DNA of 57,493 nucleotides, taken from contig GG745373.1 of assembly GCA_000151295.1 (NCBI GenBank), forward strand, positions 128,619-186,111, written 5' to 3'. Origin of the DNA: Allomyces macrogynus ATCC 38327 (taxonomy: Eukaryota > Blastocladiomycota > Blastocladiomycetes > Blastocladiales > Blastocladiaceae). The notes under the pieces were generated by a model. The model was not told the DNA's origin. It saw nothing but the letters and a program-made list of their open reading frames with translations, and did no database searches. The position numbers and the translations under genes are program-made. Of the stretch, positions 30,388 to 40,163 are shown one piece after another. Within the stretch, counting starts at the first letter, position 1. Each line of letters starts with the position of its first letter.

Positions 30388-31380
30388 GGTTTGGCGTGAT
30401 GATCGAGATGTAACGAGCGAAAGTGGACGTGATCCCCGTCCAACTCGAACAGCTCCTCGCGCGAGCACCCGCTCGTCCTATACAGCGCGTGGACCGGCGC
30501 GCGCGCCGGTGGAGAGGTTGGAGAATGAGATAAGCAACCGTGTCGCCGTGCGCGGATGGTCGCACGCGAAGCGATGCGAATTGAAGACGTTGCGCGCGAA
30601 CAGCAGTCGAGCTCAGCTTGGAGATCGACGAGTACTCTTGCCGTCAAACACCAACCCGATCCGGTCAGATCCGGCCCGTCGTACGTTCTCGTCACGACCA
30701 AATCCAATCCCAGCTCGGCAGGTCAGCGACGACGGGCGTATCAATGAACTCGGGACGCGGATCTTGTCAATGCGCGGGCGGCGCACTTCCGTTGTCTGGC
30801 ACAGTGGCATAAGGCTGGCGGATCGGACTGTGCACGCGATCAAAAAAGATGCAGCGGATCATTCGTTGGAGTGTTTCCACGCCGTGCTGCAGAGGCGGTT
30901 CGAGCGCGGTTCGAACGCGCGGTTCGAATCGGGAGGTTGCGCGGTGACCTCCGGAGCAGGGTCTGGAGGGTACCCCGATTCAACGGGGTTTGTTCGGTGA
31001 CTTCGTGTGCACACTTCGGTTGGGACCTGAGACAAGGAAGAGAAAACGAAGTGGCACTCGAGAGCAATGCATGTTGGCGCGTGTTGAACCCTTTGGATGG
31101 CGCTGGAGGCTTGCGCTTTGGAGTGCCCCCTACAAGAAACAGGGCATGGCCGGAAGCAGCCCATCGCCACACAAGCCGGCGCAGCCCTGCTCCGACGCCA
31201 ATCCACTCCAAAACACAAATTTTTTTGGCAAATCGTCCAACAAATTGCTCGTTTTTCAGAGCCATTTTTCTTCACCCCGACGTTGTTCGCTCGAGTCTAT
31301 CACATCGCAACCATCCTGCACTGGTTGGATACCCTTGTTGTATTGCCGTTTGAACGTAACATTTGACAAAATGAGAGTTG
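30388..31380. other. region upstream of the NOX remnant
   Basis: About 1 kb. On the minus strand an intron-like stretch at about 30540-30481 (ending CTGTATAG, containing CCTCTCCACC) suggests that 5' exons of the NOX gene lie here, but I cannot assign conserved residues to them. Nothing else recognised. Confidence 0.4.
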
Positions 31381-31469
31381 GAACGTCCTGCCCCTCTGGC
31401 AAAAAATGATGGTACCAAACAGGTGCAACAAAAATAACAGAAACCATGTTACGCTTGGTCTCTTAAAAT

Positions 31470-31543
31470 CCGAGCGAGGAGGGATTCGAACCCTCGATTT
31501 TGACCTTCGGAGGGTCACGCCTTAGCCACTAGGCCACGCGCCC
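31470..31543 (-). tRNA. tRNA-Arg (CCG), copy 1
   Basis: A 74-nt cloverleaf with D arm GCC...GGC, anticodon loop CTCCGAA (anticodon CCG) and T arm GAGGG-TTCGAAT-CCCTC. It differs from the other three copies by C at position 6 (GGGCGCG) and one extra A in the variable loop. The acceptor pair 6:67 is mismatched. Confidence 0.9.
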
Positions 31544-31667
31544 TGTTGCAAGCGCTGTGCAGGTGGTCTTCCAAATAACCATACTTAGGCTGAAAAATAA
31601 TGATGGTACGAGACATGTGGACATTTTCTTCACAAAAGACATATAACAGTTGATTTCATGAAATCCC

Positions 31668-31740
31668 CGAGCGAGGAGGGATTCGAACCCTCGATTTTGA
31701 CCTTCGGAGGGTCACGCCTTAGCCACTAGGCCACACGCCC
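31668..31740 (-). tRNA. tRNA-Arg (CCG), copy 2
   Basis: A 73-nt cloverleaf, same as copies 3 and 4: GGGCGTG acceptor strand, anticodon CCG, 3' strand CTCGCTC plus discriminator G. A U-U mismatch is predicted at pair 6:67. Confidence 0.92.
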
Positions 31741-31770
31741 CGCTTTCAGGACTGCTCCCCAGAATAAATC

Positions 31771-32046
31771 AACTCGCTGCAAGCGATGACAGGACGACGG
31801 CGAAGAGGATGAAGAGGATGATGGTGGCACTGTGCTTTCAGCACCTGGCTCGCCCTGTGAAGCCGGGATGCGGCGTAATCGAGTCGTAGCACAAATGATT
31901 CTTTATCGAGCAACTCAGTTCACACCACCACCACCACCACCACCACCACCCACCACCACTCCAGGCGGTGGTGCGACACCCCCCACACTTGTGGGCGCGC
32001 TCATAGAAATTGTCAGGGAATGTTGAGAAATCGCTTGCAGCGAGTT
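31771..32046. repeat. inverted repeat between head-to-head tRNA-Arg pairs
   Basis: A 17-nt arm (AACTCGCTGCAAGCGAT at 31771-31787) recurs as its exact reverse complement at 32030-32046. The arms lie inside the head-to-head tRNA pairs (copies 1-2 minus, copies 3-4 plus), so the array is an imperfect palindrome. The centre contains a CAC-triplet repeat at about 31921-31959. Confidence 0.85.
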
Positions 32047-32071
32047 AGGTCTGTTTGGGGGGCCGGGGGCA

Positions 32072-32085
32072 GGGCGTGTGGCCTA
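32072..32085 (+). repeat. tRNA-Arg 5' fragment (first 14 nt)
   Basis: GGGCGTGTGGCCTA, identical to the start of the tRNA-Arg genes, is followed by TGCACGGTTCATAGG instead of the D loop. The same TGCACGGTTCAT flank precedes copy 4, so this is a breakpoint relic of unit duplication. Confidence 0.75.
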
Positions 32086-32121
32086 TGCACGGTTCATAGG
32101 CTGACCATCTGCTTGATAACA

Positions 32122-32194
32122 GGGCGTGTGGCCTAGTGGCTAAGGCGTGACCCTCCGAAGGTCAAAATCGAGGGTTCGAATCCCTCCTCGCTCG
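32122..32194 (+). tRNA. tRNA-Arg (CCG), copy 3
   Basis: A 73-nt cloverleaf identical to copies 2 and 4, plus strand. Upstream flank GCACGGTTCAT...TGACCA.CTGC is homologous to that of copy 4, 188 nt downstream. Confidence 0.92.
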
Positions 32195-32309
32195 GAGATT
32201 TCAAAAGCACATGTGTGTCTTGAGTTCTGCTGTTTTTGCTGACTCCCATTATTTGCCAGCCGGCCAATGCACGGTTCATTCTATGACCAGCTGCACACCA
32301 TGCGTAACG

Positions 32310-32382
32310 GGGCGTGTGGCCTAGTGGCTAAGGCGTGACCCTCCGAAGGTCAAAATCGAGGGTTCGAATCCCTCCTCGCTCG
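32310..32382 (+). tRNA. tRNA-Arg (CCG), copy 4
   Basis: A 73-nt cloverleaf identical to copies 2 and 3. Its 3' flank (about 85 nt) is strongly similar to the 3' flank of copy 1 on the other strand. Confidence 0.92.
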
Positions 32383-32470
32383 CATTTGAAGAGAGCAAGT
32401 GTGTGATGTTTTCTGTGATTTTTGTTCCACCTGTCTGGTACCATCATTTTTTGCCAGAGTGGCAGGATGT
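32383..32470 (+). repeat. conserved 3'-flank unit of tRNA-Arg copy 4 (matches copy 1 flank)
   Basis: The stretch contains CTGGTACCATCATTTTTTGC and CAGAGTGGCAGGATGT. The reverse complement of 31381-31469, behind copy 1, has nearly the same sequence throughout. A weaker version (CGTACCATCATTATTTTTCAG) follows copy 2 at about 31585-31667. The tRNA and its 3' flank were thus copied together. Confidence 0.8.
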
Positions 32471-32675
32471 CATTGACTCATCACCTCTGGCCCTCTAGCC
32501 TCTGTTCATTTTTGTGGAAGAGCAGTGGCATGCCAATTCGTCCAGTTCATCCTCAAGAGGGAGATTGCAGACTTTCAATTTGTTGGAATCCACCCAAACT
32601 CAGTCCCCTGACAGCAAGCTGGATTGCCACTGGTAGCAAACAAAAGGGTACTGCCATTTGCACGAAAAATTGGTC

Positions 32676-32912
32676 AGCATGAGTATTGGCATGAGTGTTT
32701 GAATGTGGGCATGAGTGTCAACATGGGGATTTGGGGGACAGTCCTGTCAGGCTTGCTCATGGCATGTATGTGGCAAATGATGATTGGTCAGGAAACAAAG
32801 AAGCATGAAAGGAACGTTCTATGGTGTGCAAAACGGAGAACTGACCCCAATTTCCCAATGTCAACACTCATGCCAACACTCATGCCCACACTCATTCCAA
32901 GCTCCCATCCAT
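32676..32912. repeat. inverted repeat built of GCATGAGTGT units
   Basis: GCATGAGT(A/G)T units at about 32676-32725 are mirrored by ACACTCATGCC units at about 32855-32905, with matching outer sequence (ATGGGGATTTGGGG against CCCCAATTTCCCAAT). A long hairpin with about 130-nt loop is possible. Confidence 0.7.
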
Positions 32913-33149
32913 GCCCCCACCCAAGTGCCTGCACCTGTGTGGCATTGCCTGCCACTGCTGCACTGCTGAATGCAACCTTGTTGCACCACACACTCACTGC
33001 CAAGCAACCATCTGCACCTGCTGTGTCAGTGTCACCTGGTGGCCCTACTCCTGCTCTTGTCCTGTCTGGTGTGCCAGCTGGCTTGTCTCCCTCAACAAGT
33101 CTTGCTGTGCCAGCAGGGCTGCCCATCGTGACCATGCCCCCTCCCACTC

Positions 33150-33820
33150 ATGCATGAGGAAGGCATGGCTGCAGGACCAGCAGGTCTTCCTGGCCTGGCA
33201 CTGCTGGTCCAGAATGCCTGTGGATTGAGGGATCCATTAGGCTGTGTGGCCAGGACTGATGCGCTCAAGTGCTTGCTTGATGAGTTGGACACATTGGTGG
33301 TGGTGCTGACAGAGATGAGGTTGACAACAGACCAGATCTGTGCTGTGGAGTTTGAGTTGCATGATCTGCACTGGGAACAGGGCTGGGCCATGTGGCATGC
33401 TGTTGCTGCACCAGGTTCAGTCAGCAAGAGTGAGGGTCATGGGGTCACCCTCATGATCCATTCCCAGTTCCATCCATATCTGGCTGAGACTATTTAACAC
33501 CCATGGCTGTGCTTGGAGTCTGGATCAACTTGGCCCCACATCACCAGATTCTCATCAACAGCATCTACACACAGGCCAGTGTTGCCAAAGCTGTGTCCAG
33601 GTTAATGACACACTGGTTGTTCATTTGTCAAGGAGCCATGCACATAAGGACATTGGTCAATTGTTTCACATCAAGCAATCACATGTCAACTTTGTCACTC
33701 CAGCTGGACTGGGCCAAGGCGATTTCCTTGGCCAGCTGTTGCTTGCTCATCATGGCTTGTCAGTGTCATGACCTTGTCCAGGACTTGTCTGTGTGGCATC
33801 ACATACTGCTTTGTGCTTGA
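33150..33820 (+). mobile_element. degenerate non-LTR retrotransposon, endonuclease-domain remnant
   Basis: Two adjoining frames (33150-33497 and 33503-33820) together resemble the start of an apurinic-type endonuclease/ORF2 of LINE elements. LLVQNACGLRDPLG has the N-terminal strand with the conserved Asn, VVVLTEMRLTTDQ carries the catalytic Glu motif, GHGVTLMIHS resembles the GGvaillr strand, and AVLGVWINLAPH plus ILINSIYTQAS resembles the strand before the conserved YAP loop. A stop and frame change separate the two halves, so the copy is dead. No reverse transcriptase core is recognisable downstream. The surrounding 32.4-34.7 kb is AT-richer and differs in codon texture from host genes. It begins just beyond tRNA-Arg copy 4. 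Confidence 0.6.
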
Positions 33821-34792
33821 TGCAGCTCTCACATGCGCTCATGTGCCTCTCCTTGCAGGTCCATTTGCACACTGATGGGATTGAACGTTGTAAGTGGCCC
33901 ATGCCCACCCACGCCCATGACATGCACTCCATTTTGAGCAGTGTTGTGTTGCAGGTCAAGCTGTATTGTATCTCAGGCTAATCCATTGGGCCAGCCCACT
34001 TGTGCTCACTTGTGTTTGTGTTTTTGTGTCAGGATCTGGCCCACACTTCTTTTCCTCTTTCTTTGCCATGCATATTCATTTTTTCTTGCCATTTGCAAAC
34101 CAGTGCCTGCCTCTGCCCAAAAATGTGTAACTGCTCTTGTTGAAACTCTGAATGGATGCTTTTTGCCATCATCAACTTCGTTTCTGCCCTGTCAATACAT
34201 TTGCAGTTGTCTCTGATCTCAGTTTGCCATCATGGTTCCTTCCTGGGTAGCATTCTGGACCACATGTCTGGGGGCGTCTTGAGCGTCCCCTTTCATAGCA
34301 CTCTGTGCGTTTTTGATAAGTTTTGAGTTTGGGTCCCAGTGGGCAACAAGTTGGATTAACCATTGTTTAGCAAGGCGCCATCACTGCAATCCTTTGAGTG
34401 GCCTGTTGCTTCACATATTTGTGACTCCAAGTGGCAATCTACTAGGTGGTGAAGCTATGTACACGCCAGCAAAATGTGGAGGAGTGCATTACATGATCAC
34501 GAATTGCTGTGCCCTAGCTCCACAATCCTGTCAGCAATGCCACGCCCTGGGGAGTGCAGAACTCTGCAATCTGACAGACTGGCCACCAAATTGTTGAACA
34601 CAAAGTGCTATCTCTCCATCAGTGGGATGTGCCCTGACCATGCTCCAACAAACACACACAAACAACAGCACCTTGCCTAAATTCCACCCAACTGGACTCC
34701 ACCATGCTTACACGTTCTCCACCTCGCCTCTCCACCCTCTCGATCTCATGCACACTGCATTATGCCACCATGATCCAATCTGGTCCTGTGCT
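33821..34792. other. AT-richer non-coding tract, probable transposon debris
   Basis: About 970 nt with T-rich and CA-rich sequence, no conserved frames, leading into the 3' end of CSN6. Probably a continuation of the retroelement remnant, but no RT motif or poly(A) tail was found to prove it. Confidence 0.4.
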
Positions 34793-36333
34793 TCACGACC
34801 ATGGTGTAGCCCCACCATGCAGTGCCGCCATGACCGACGCACGCGCGTTCCTGCCGCCACCACTGGAGCTGCCGCCAAACCCGCGCATCCCGCGGCCACC
34901 AAAAGGCCCACCATGGTGGCCCGGAAGCATGCCACCAGCGGCGCCCGAGGTGGATTGCGTCTGCAGGTGCTTGTTGACCATCTATCGCACAGAGCAACGC
35001 GTCAGTGGTGGATCGACAAGTAGAGGTGGAGAAGGGAAGCCAAACCTGGTTCGTCGCCTGCGTGGTCTTGGTCATGATGGCCAGGTACATGGCGAGGAGG
35101 ATGTCGTTGTGTTCCTGCGAGTCGCGAGTGGTCGGTCATTGCACAGTCGGGAATGTGGGATGGGGGGGGGGGGGGTGCGGGTCGAGCGCACCTTGGCCAG
35201 CGCCTCGGAGAACTCGGGGCTCGAAATGGTCGGTAGCCGGTGGACAATGCTCGCGACTTGGCGGAGCAGGTCGTGGTCCGGCGGGAGTGCGCCTAAACCA
35301 TGCGAGAGCGTGTCGCGTGAGTCCAGCAAGGGAGCGGACGGTTTAGACCGTGGCAACGACACGACTGACTCACGTACCGGCCTGAACCTGCTTGACGTAC
35401 GCCAAAATGGCCTGGATGCGGGTGTGCAGCATGGCGAGCGCGCTGCTCTGCGACGACAAGTGCTGGATCACTACTCGAGCAAAAACGCGTCAGCTCTCTT
35501 CCTCCACCCCGGCCCGATGCTGGAACACCAAATCAGTACGCACATGCACCCTCAGCGCCCGCGCCTGCGGCCACTTCCTTGGTGACCCCCTCCACTGCTA
35601 TCCGCTCAGGCTCCGACGTCTCGACCTTGACAGGCACTTCCACAAGCGAGAGCTCGCCCGTGGTCGAGTCGGTGGCCGACTCGTAGAGATAAAACGGCAG
35701 CGCCTTGGTGCCAAGCAACGACGGGTCGAGCCGCGCGTGCACAGGAAGTTCATTGAAGCCCATAAACTGCTTGTGCAGGTGCACTTCCCGCGCGGTCGGC
35801 GACTGCACCGACGTCGAGTACCACCCGAGGAAGTCGTATTCTGGGAAGACCTCCTTGTCTGATGTTGAGAAACATGAGTGGGTGAGTGGACGCGGTACGC
35901 ACGAGGTGGTCGAGACCGCGGCGAACGTACACTGCTCGAGCCGCGTCTTCAACAGCTCCGTGTCGACGGTAAACTGCGGCGCGTGCACTTGCACTTCGAA
36001 CGACGTGAAGATCTCGACGCGTCGGCCCGACTGGATGCCGAGCAGCGCGCCAAAGACTATGGTACGCCGTGCCGCATCAGTCGCGCCATATCAGAAATGA
36101 GACAGCCCGCGACCATCGCGCGTACCGAGCCCAGGCGACGCCGTGACCGTGTTTTGCACGCGCATGCGCGTGAACTGGTCGGAAATGTTGAGGATTGCGA
36201 GCGGGTGCCTGAACGAGCGCGGCAAGACGCGTCAATTCGAGGATTTAATGCCGGAACGCGTTCCAAAGACGATAGATTGCGCAATCGTCATGGCGCGGCC
36301 GTACACGGCGTAGTCGAAGCTCGAGTCGGCCAT
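34793..36333 (-). CDS. CSN6: COP9 signalosome subunit 6 (MPN- domain)
   Basis: Eight exons: 36333-36305, 36208-36126, 36056-35931, 35858-35544, 35470-35378, 35292-35192, 35114-35046 and 34981-34793 (334 residues, all phases consistent). HPLAILNISDQFTRM, VFGALLGIQSGR, FTVDTELLKTRLEQ and FPEYDFLGWYSTS mark the MPN domain; it lacks the JAMM zinc ligands, as CSN6 does. VHLHKQFMGFNELP, LPFYLYES, ALAMLHTRIQAILAYVKQVQAG and AMYLAIMTKTTQATNQ form the C-terminal helical bundle. The protein is part of the COP9 signalosome that removes NEDD8 from cullins. The C-terminus has an added Gly/Arg-rich stretch (FGGRGMRGFGGSSSGGGRN) beyond the family end. Exon 1 encodes only nine residues plus part of a codon, MADSSFDYA(V). 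Intron 6 contains a 14-nt G run (35162-35175). Confidence 0.93.
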
Positions 36334-36922
36334 GGTGGAGATGATTCAAGGCGTGGTCGGTGAACTCTCGGCACGTGGCCAGCTGGATCGGGTCAGCTTT
36401 GCAAGTGCGGGTGCTGCTGCTGCTGATACTCGTGCTCGCGGACGGTTGCTGTTGCGGGCGGTGTTGCTGTCGTCGCGCGCGACGCGTAGTTGCTGGCCGA
36501 GATCGTCGCGCCCGTGGTGCTCACCAGCGGAAGTGACTCGGATGCAGCAAGGCAGTCCAAGTCGCTCAAGCCACGGGGCCGCGACTTGGTCGCTGACAAC
36601 TTGCTAGCGGGCAGCCGCTGGCTCGCCGACAGACCATTCTGCGCTGTTCGGCGGTCGTCAACTTGCCGCAGTGCACGCGCAACGATGCCGGCGCGCCGCG
36701 TGCTCCGTAAGATGGTGCCGGTGGTGCGCCTCGGCAGCGGCCCAAAGGACAAATACGGCGGATGAAGCGGCGGGCGGCGCACGACGCTCCATGGCGCGAC
36801 CTGTTCCCTAATCAAATCGCGCGACACGACCCTGAGCCCCGTTCTCTCTCCCCCAACCAACCAACCAACCAACCAACCAACCAACCAACCAACCAACCAA
36901 CCAACCAACCAACCAACCAACC
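36334..36922. promoter_or_regulatory. divergent promoter region, CSN6 (-) / TXNDC17-like (+)
   Basis: About 590 nt between divergent ATGs. The right end is a perfect (CCAA)17 microsatellite reaching the start codon. The remainder shows no TATA box and no conserved frame. Confidence 0.5.
36853..36920 (+). repeat. (CCAA)17 microsatellite immediately before a start codon
   Basis: Seventeen perfect CCAA units end two bases before ATG 36923, giving the initiation context AACCATGA. The tract must lie in the 5' UTR or at the transcription start. Confidence 0.95.
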
Positions 36923-37411
36923 ATGAAGGCCAAGCGCATCAACGACGCCGCCGAGTTTGAGACAACCATTGCCGAGATCGTGGCCGCCGCGCCGGGCCCC
37001 GTCTACGTTGTGTTTTTCGGCACCGAGCTGCCGGAGACGGGCGAGTCGTTCTGCCCGGACTGTGTCGTGGCCGACCCGACGATTCGCCGCGCGCTGCTCG
37101 CGCACGCGAACTCGGCCAACCTGACGCTCGTCGAGGTGCCGATTGGTGACCGCGCCTCGTACGTTTGCTGCTGTTGCAGTTGTGGTTCTTACGGCTCGGT
37201 TTCTGGTTTGTTTCCGACACGCAAAGTGATGATGGTTCCTTTTCGCTCTTTCTGTAGGTGGCGCTCGGCCGACAACTTCTACCGCGCGCACGAGCAGATC
37301 CAGCTCGAGCGTATCCCGACGCTCATTCGCTGGACCGCCGACGGTGCTGCTGAGCGGCTCGTCGAGGACGATTGCGCCGATGCTGACAAGCTGGCCGCGT
37401 TCTTGGGCTAG
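36923..37411 (+). CDS. thioredoxin-like protein, TXNDC17/TRP14 type
   Basis: Exons 36923-37158 and 37258-37411 (129 residues). The 99-nt intron starts GTACGT and ends CTGTAG, giving [16 protein letters not shown] across the junction, which matches the YWKDPNNDFR region of TRP14. The redox motif is Cys-Pro-Asp-Cys (SFCPDCV), diagnostic of TRP14 rather than the CGPC of thioredoxin; the preceding Trp of the WCPDC motif is Phe here. The cis-Pro loop IPTLIRW is present. TRP14 proteins are cytosolic reductases for small disulfides such as cystine, using thioredoxin reductase. Confidence 0.92.
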   Translation: MKAKRINDAAEFETTIAEIVAAAPGPVYVVFFGTELPETGESFCPDCVVADPTIRRALLAHANSANLTLVEVPIGDRASYVCCCCSCGSYGSVSGLFPTRKVMMVPFRSFCRWRSADNFYRAHEQIQLERIPTLIRWTADGAAERLVEDDCADADKLAAFLG

Positions 37412-37678
37412 ATAGAATGATGATTTGCTCAAATGGTTGTTGGCGGTTGGTCCAAACGCGCAAGTCAGCAAAAACTATTTCATATGACCGACGTGACGAC
37501 TTGCAATGAAGAAAGGAGGCAGTGTGGATGATTGTGCCATTGAACGACATGGCAAAACAAACCAAACGGCATACGTAAAAGCAACACGACCAAGACCAAA
37601 AAAGCCAACCGAAATGCGCTGTACAAAATGCTATCTGCGCGCGCACGCCCACGCGCGACACTACCGACTGGCATCCTC
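37412..37678. other. gap between converging genes
   Basis: About 270 nt between two stop codons; only 3' UTRs are expected here. Confidence 0.5.
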
Positions 37679-40163
37679 CTACTCAAAATGCCCATGATCA
37701 AACGCGCCGCCCACGACATGCCCATGGCCATCCACGGCCAACCCCAACTCGCACATCCCCGCGTGATCCACCGGCCCGTGATCACCACGCGCGATCGTCT
37801 CATACGTTGTCGCAAAATCGGCTCCGCTTCCGACACCCCATCCATCGTCGTGGAGGTCCTTCAAACCCAGGTCGCGCGCGGCCGCATTCACGTCAAAGTG
37901 GCCCGTCGTGGCCCCACCCGTCGCGTCGACGAGGTGGTTAGCATTGGCCGGTGCCTCAGTCATGGTCCCGGTGGGCGTGGCCGCGGGTGTGGCGGTCGCC
38001 GTGGGGGTCGCGGTCGCGGTCGGGCCGGCGGCGGGGGTCACGGGGGTCACCGGCTGGGTGGCCGCTGCTGATGCTGCCGACGACGCCGACGACGATTTCA
38101 TGATGTTCGCGACGAGTGCGGCACCGGTCACGACACCACCGATGGCACCTACGTTACGGATGAAGGTGTGCATCGAGTCAATGTAACGCAGCGCGGCAAT
38201 AAGCGTTCAGTCAACAACGTACCAACGGCCGAAATATACGGCATCGCTTTCGTAATCCACGGCATATGCGGCGCCTGCTGCGCCTGCACGGCCTGCACGA
38301 GATTAATCGGCATATGCAGAACAAATGCCTGGTGCAGCAACGACTTGTTCCCCGCGGGCGACCCGCGCTGCACGAGCTGCAATGCGCCCGTCTTCGGGTC
38401 GGCCGTGAGCATCTGGTTGGTCGCGACATGCAGCAGCGAAAACGCGAGCGCGTGGTGCGCGAGCTTGACAAATTCCCAGACCGTCTCCTGCTCGACCTGT
38501 TCCGACTCTTCTAGTTGCTTGGATGACAAGTTGACGCCCAAGTACAACTCCGAGTCGGCGCACTGCAATGCCAGTTTCTGGTGATGCCCCGCATTCAAAT
38601 CAAACGCGGCCGTCTGGTAGACTTTGGTGTCGGTGACGAGATGCACATTGAAGTAGAGCACGCGCATCGGGTCCTTGTGCACGTCGAGCTTGATAAACGT
38701 ATACGGGATCCCGTCTTTCGTCGACCGCGTCAAGTACCGGTCCTTGATGTCCTTGATCCCGACAGGTTGCGTCAAGTTCGCCGACGGCGCACCCGGCGCG
38801 CGGGCCGGGCCCTTGATCACAGGCGCAGGTGTCGCGGGCCCGGCACCGCCCGTCATCCCCATGGCCAACCCGCCCATGAGCGGCGGCGCCATCATCATCC
38901 CGGGCGTCGGTGGTGCGGGCGCGCCAACGACGCTCCCACCAATCCCGACCGAGGACCCCGGTGCGCCGAACCCCGGCGGACCCGGTGGGCGCGGCGGCAT
39001 CGGCGCGCCGTTGACAACGGTCGAGGACGCAACGACCGAGGCGGGCCCGATCGATGCGGCCGAGGACAGGAGTGGTTGACGGGCCGGATCGATGGCGCCG
39101 ATCGCGCGCTGCATGGCGGGCGGTGGCGCGGCCATCATGGGTGGTGGCGGGACGGGCGGGCGCGCGGTCGGCACGGGCTCGACGGTAAACATTTTCTCCC
39201 ACCCGGCGTCGGCCGGGCCGAGGGCGAGCTTGCTGTCTTGCACAACGAGCAGTTGCTTGGTCGGGTGCGTGAGCGAGAAGAAGCCGCCCTCGAACGCCTA
39301 GATCGTTCCAACCAGCACGGCCTGAGTCAGCACACGCTTATTCCATCCACATCCGAGCACCTCCACCATCCTTCGCGTACCTGCATCGTCCACACGCAAA
39401 ACGAGTTCGGCGTCGTGACCACCTTGAGAACCCCATCCTGTTCGGTCCCAACATACCGCGGCGGCGACCCGAACCGCAACAATACCTTCAGCCCCGACTC
39501 GACATTCAACACCACGACCGGCGCCTGGCCCGGCGCGTACTTGAGCAGCGAGAACACAGTCCGCATCGGCGCCATTTTATCGACAAACATGTAGGCGCCC
39601 TCGGACGCGGGCACCGTGGGTTTCGCGACAAACAGGTATTGTTTCCAGGCATTCAGCACAAACACGGGCCGCGTGCCCGTAACGGGGATGCCGGCCATGG
39701 ACGCGCGCGAGGCGGCGATCGCGGCCGGGTTCTGCTGCATCGTGCGCCGGCGCACGGGACTGGAGTTGTCGGGCGCGGATGTGCCAGGCGCAGCGGGGGC
39801 GGGGGCGGGGGCGGAAGCGGGTGCGGGCGCGGGGCCTGCGGGCCCACCGGGTGCGGCAGCGGGAGCAACGGCGGGGGCAGCCGACATGGCGGGAGGCGAG
39901 GGACCGGTCGGAGCGCGTGGTGGCTGCTGCTGTTGAGGCGTGGAGCTGTCGAGGATAGACGGCAGCGCGAGCGACGACACGAGCCCCGATGTCGGGCGCG
40001 ATGGTTTGGCGTTGGCAGGGTTACTGCTGGGGCCGGTGTTGTTGCGCGGCGGGCTCGACGAGTTGGTGGTCGTCGAGGAGGTGGCCGGAAGGAGGCGTGT
40101 CGTGCTGCTGGTCAGGCCCGACGACGACGAGTTGGCGAGCGAGGAGAGCGGAAACGAGGCCAT
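37679..40163 (-). CDS. hypothetical protein, Pro/Ala/Ser-rich with two beta-rich domains and a hydrophobic C-terminal segment
   Basis: Three exons (40163-39381, 39297-38223, 38148-37679) with introns of 83 and 74 nt, GTACG(C/T)...TAG; 775 residues. I do not recognise the family. The order is a Ser/Thr-rich N-terminus, then a Pro/Ala-rich linker. A folded region follows (FVLNAWKQYLFVAKPTVP ... YVGTEQDGVLKVVTTPNSFCVWTMQAFEGGFFSLTHPTKQLLVVQ) whose repeating strand pattern recalls beta-trefoils, then a Pro/Gly/Met-rich linker. A second folded region follows (LTQPVGIKDIKDRYLTR ... LLHQAFVLHMPINLVQAV). A hydrophobic stretch GAIGGVVTGAALVANIM spans the last intron, and the end is an Ala/Thr-Pro tail. 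The hydrophobic segment could be a tail anchor or a packed helix. Splice phases and sustained composition make the gene convincing even without a name. Confidence 0.75.

Noticed and set aside
31921..31959. CAC triplet run as a possible CRISPR or coding repeat
   Set aside because: It is a simple microsatellite without spacers or an open gene.
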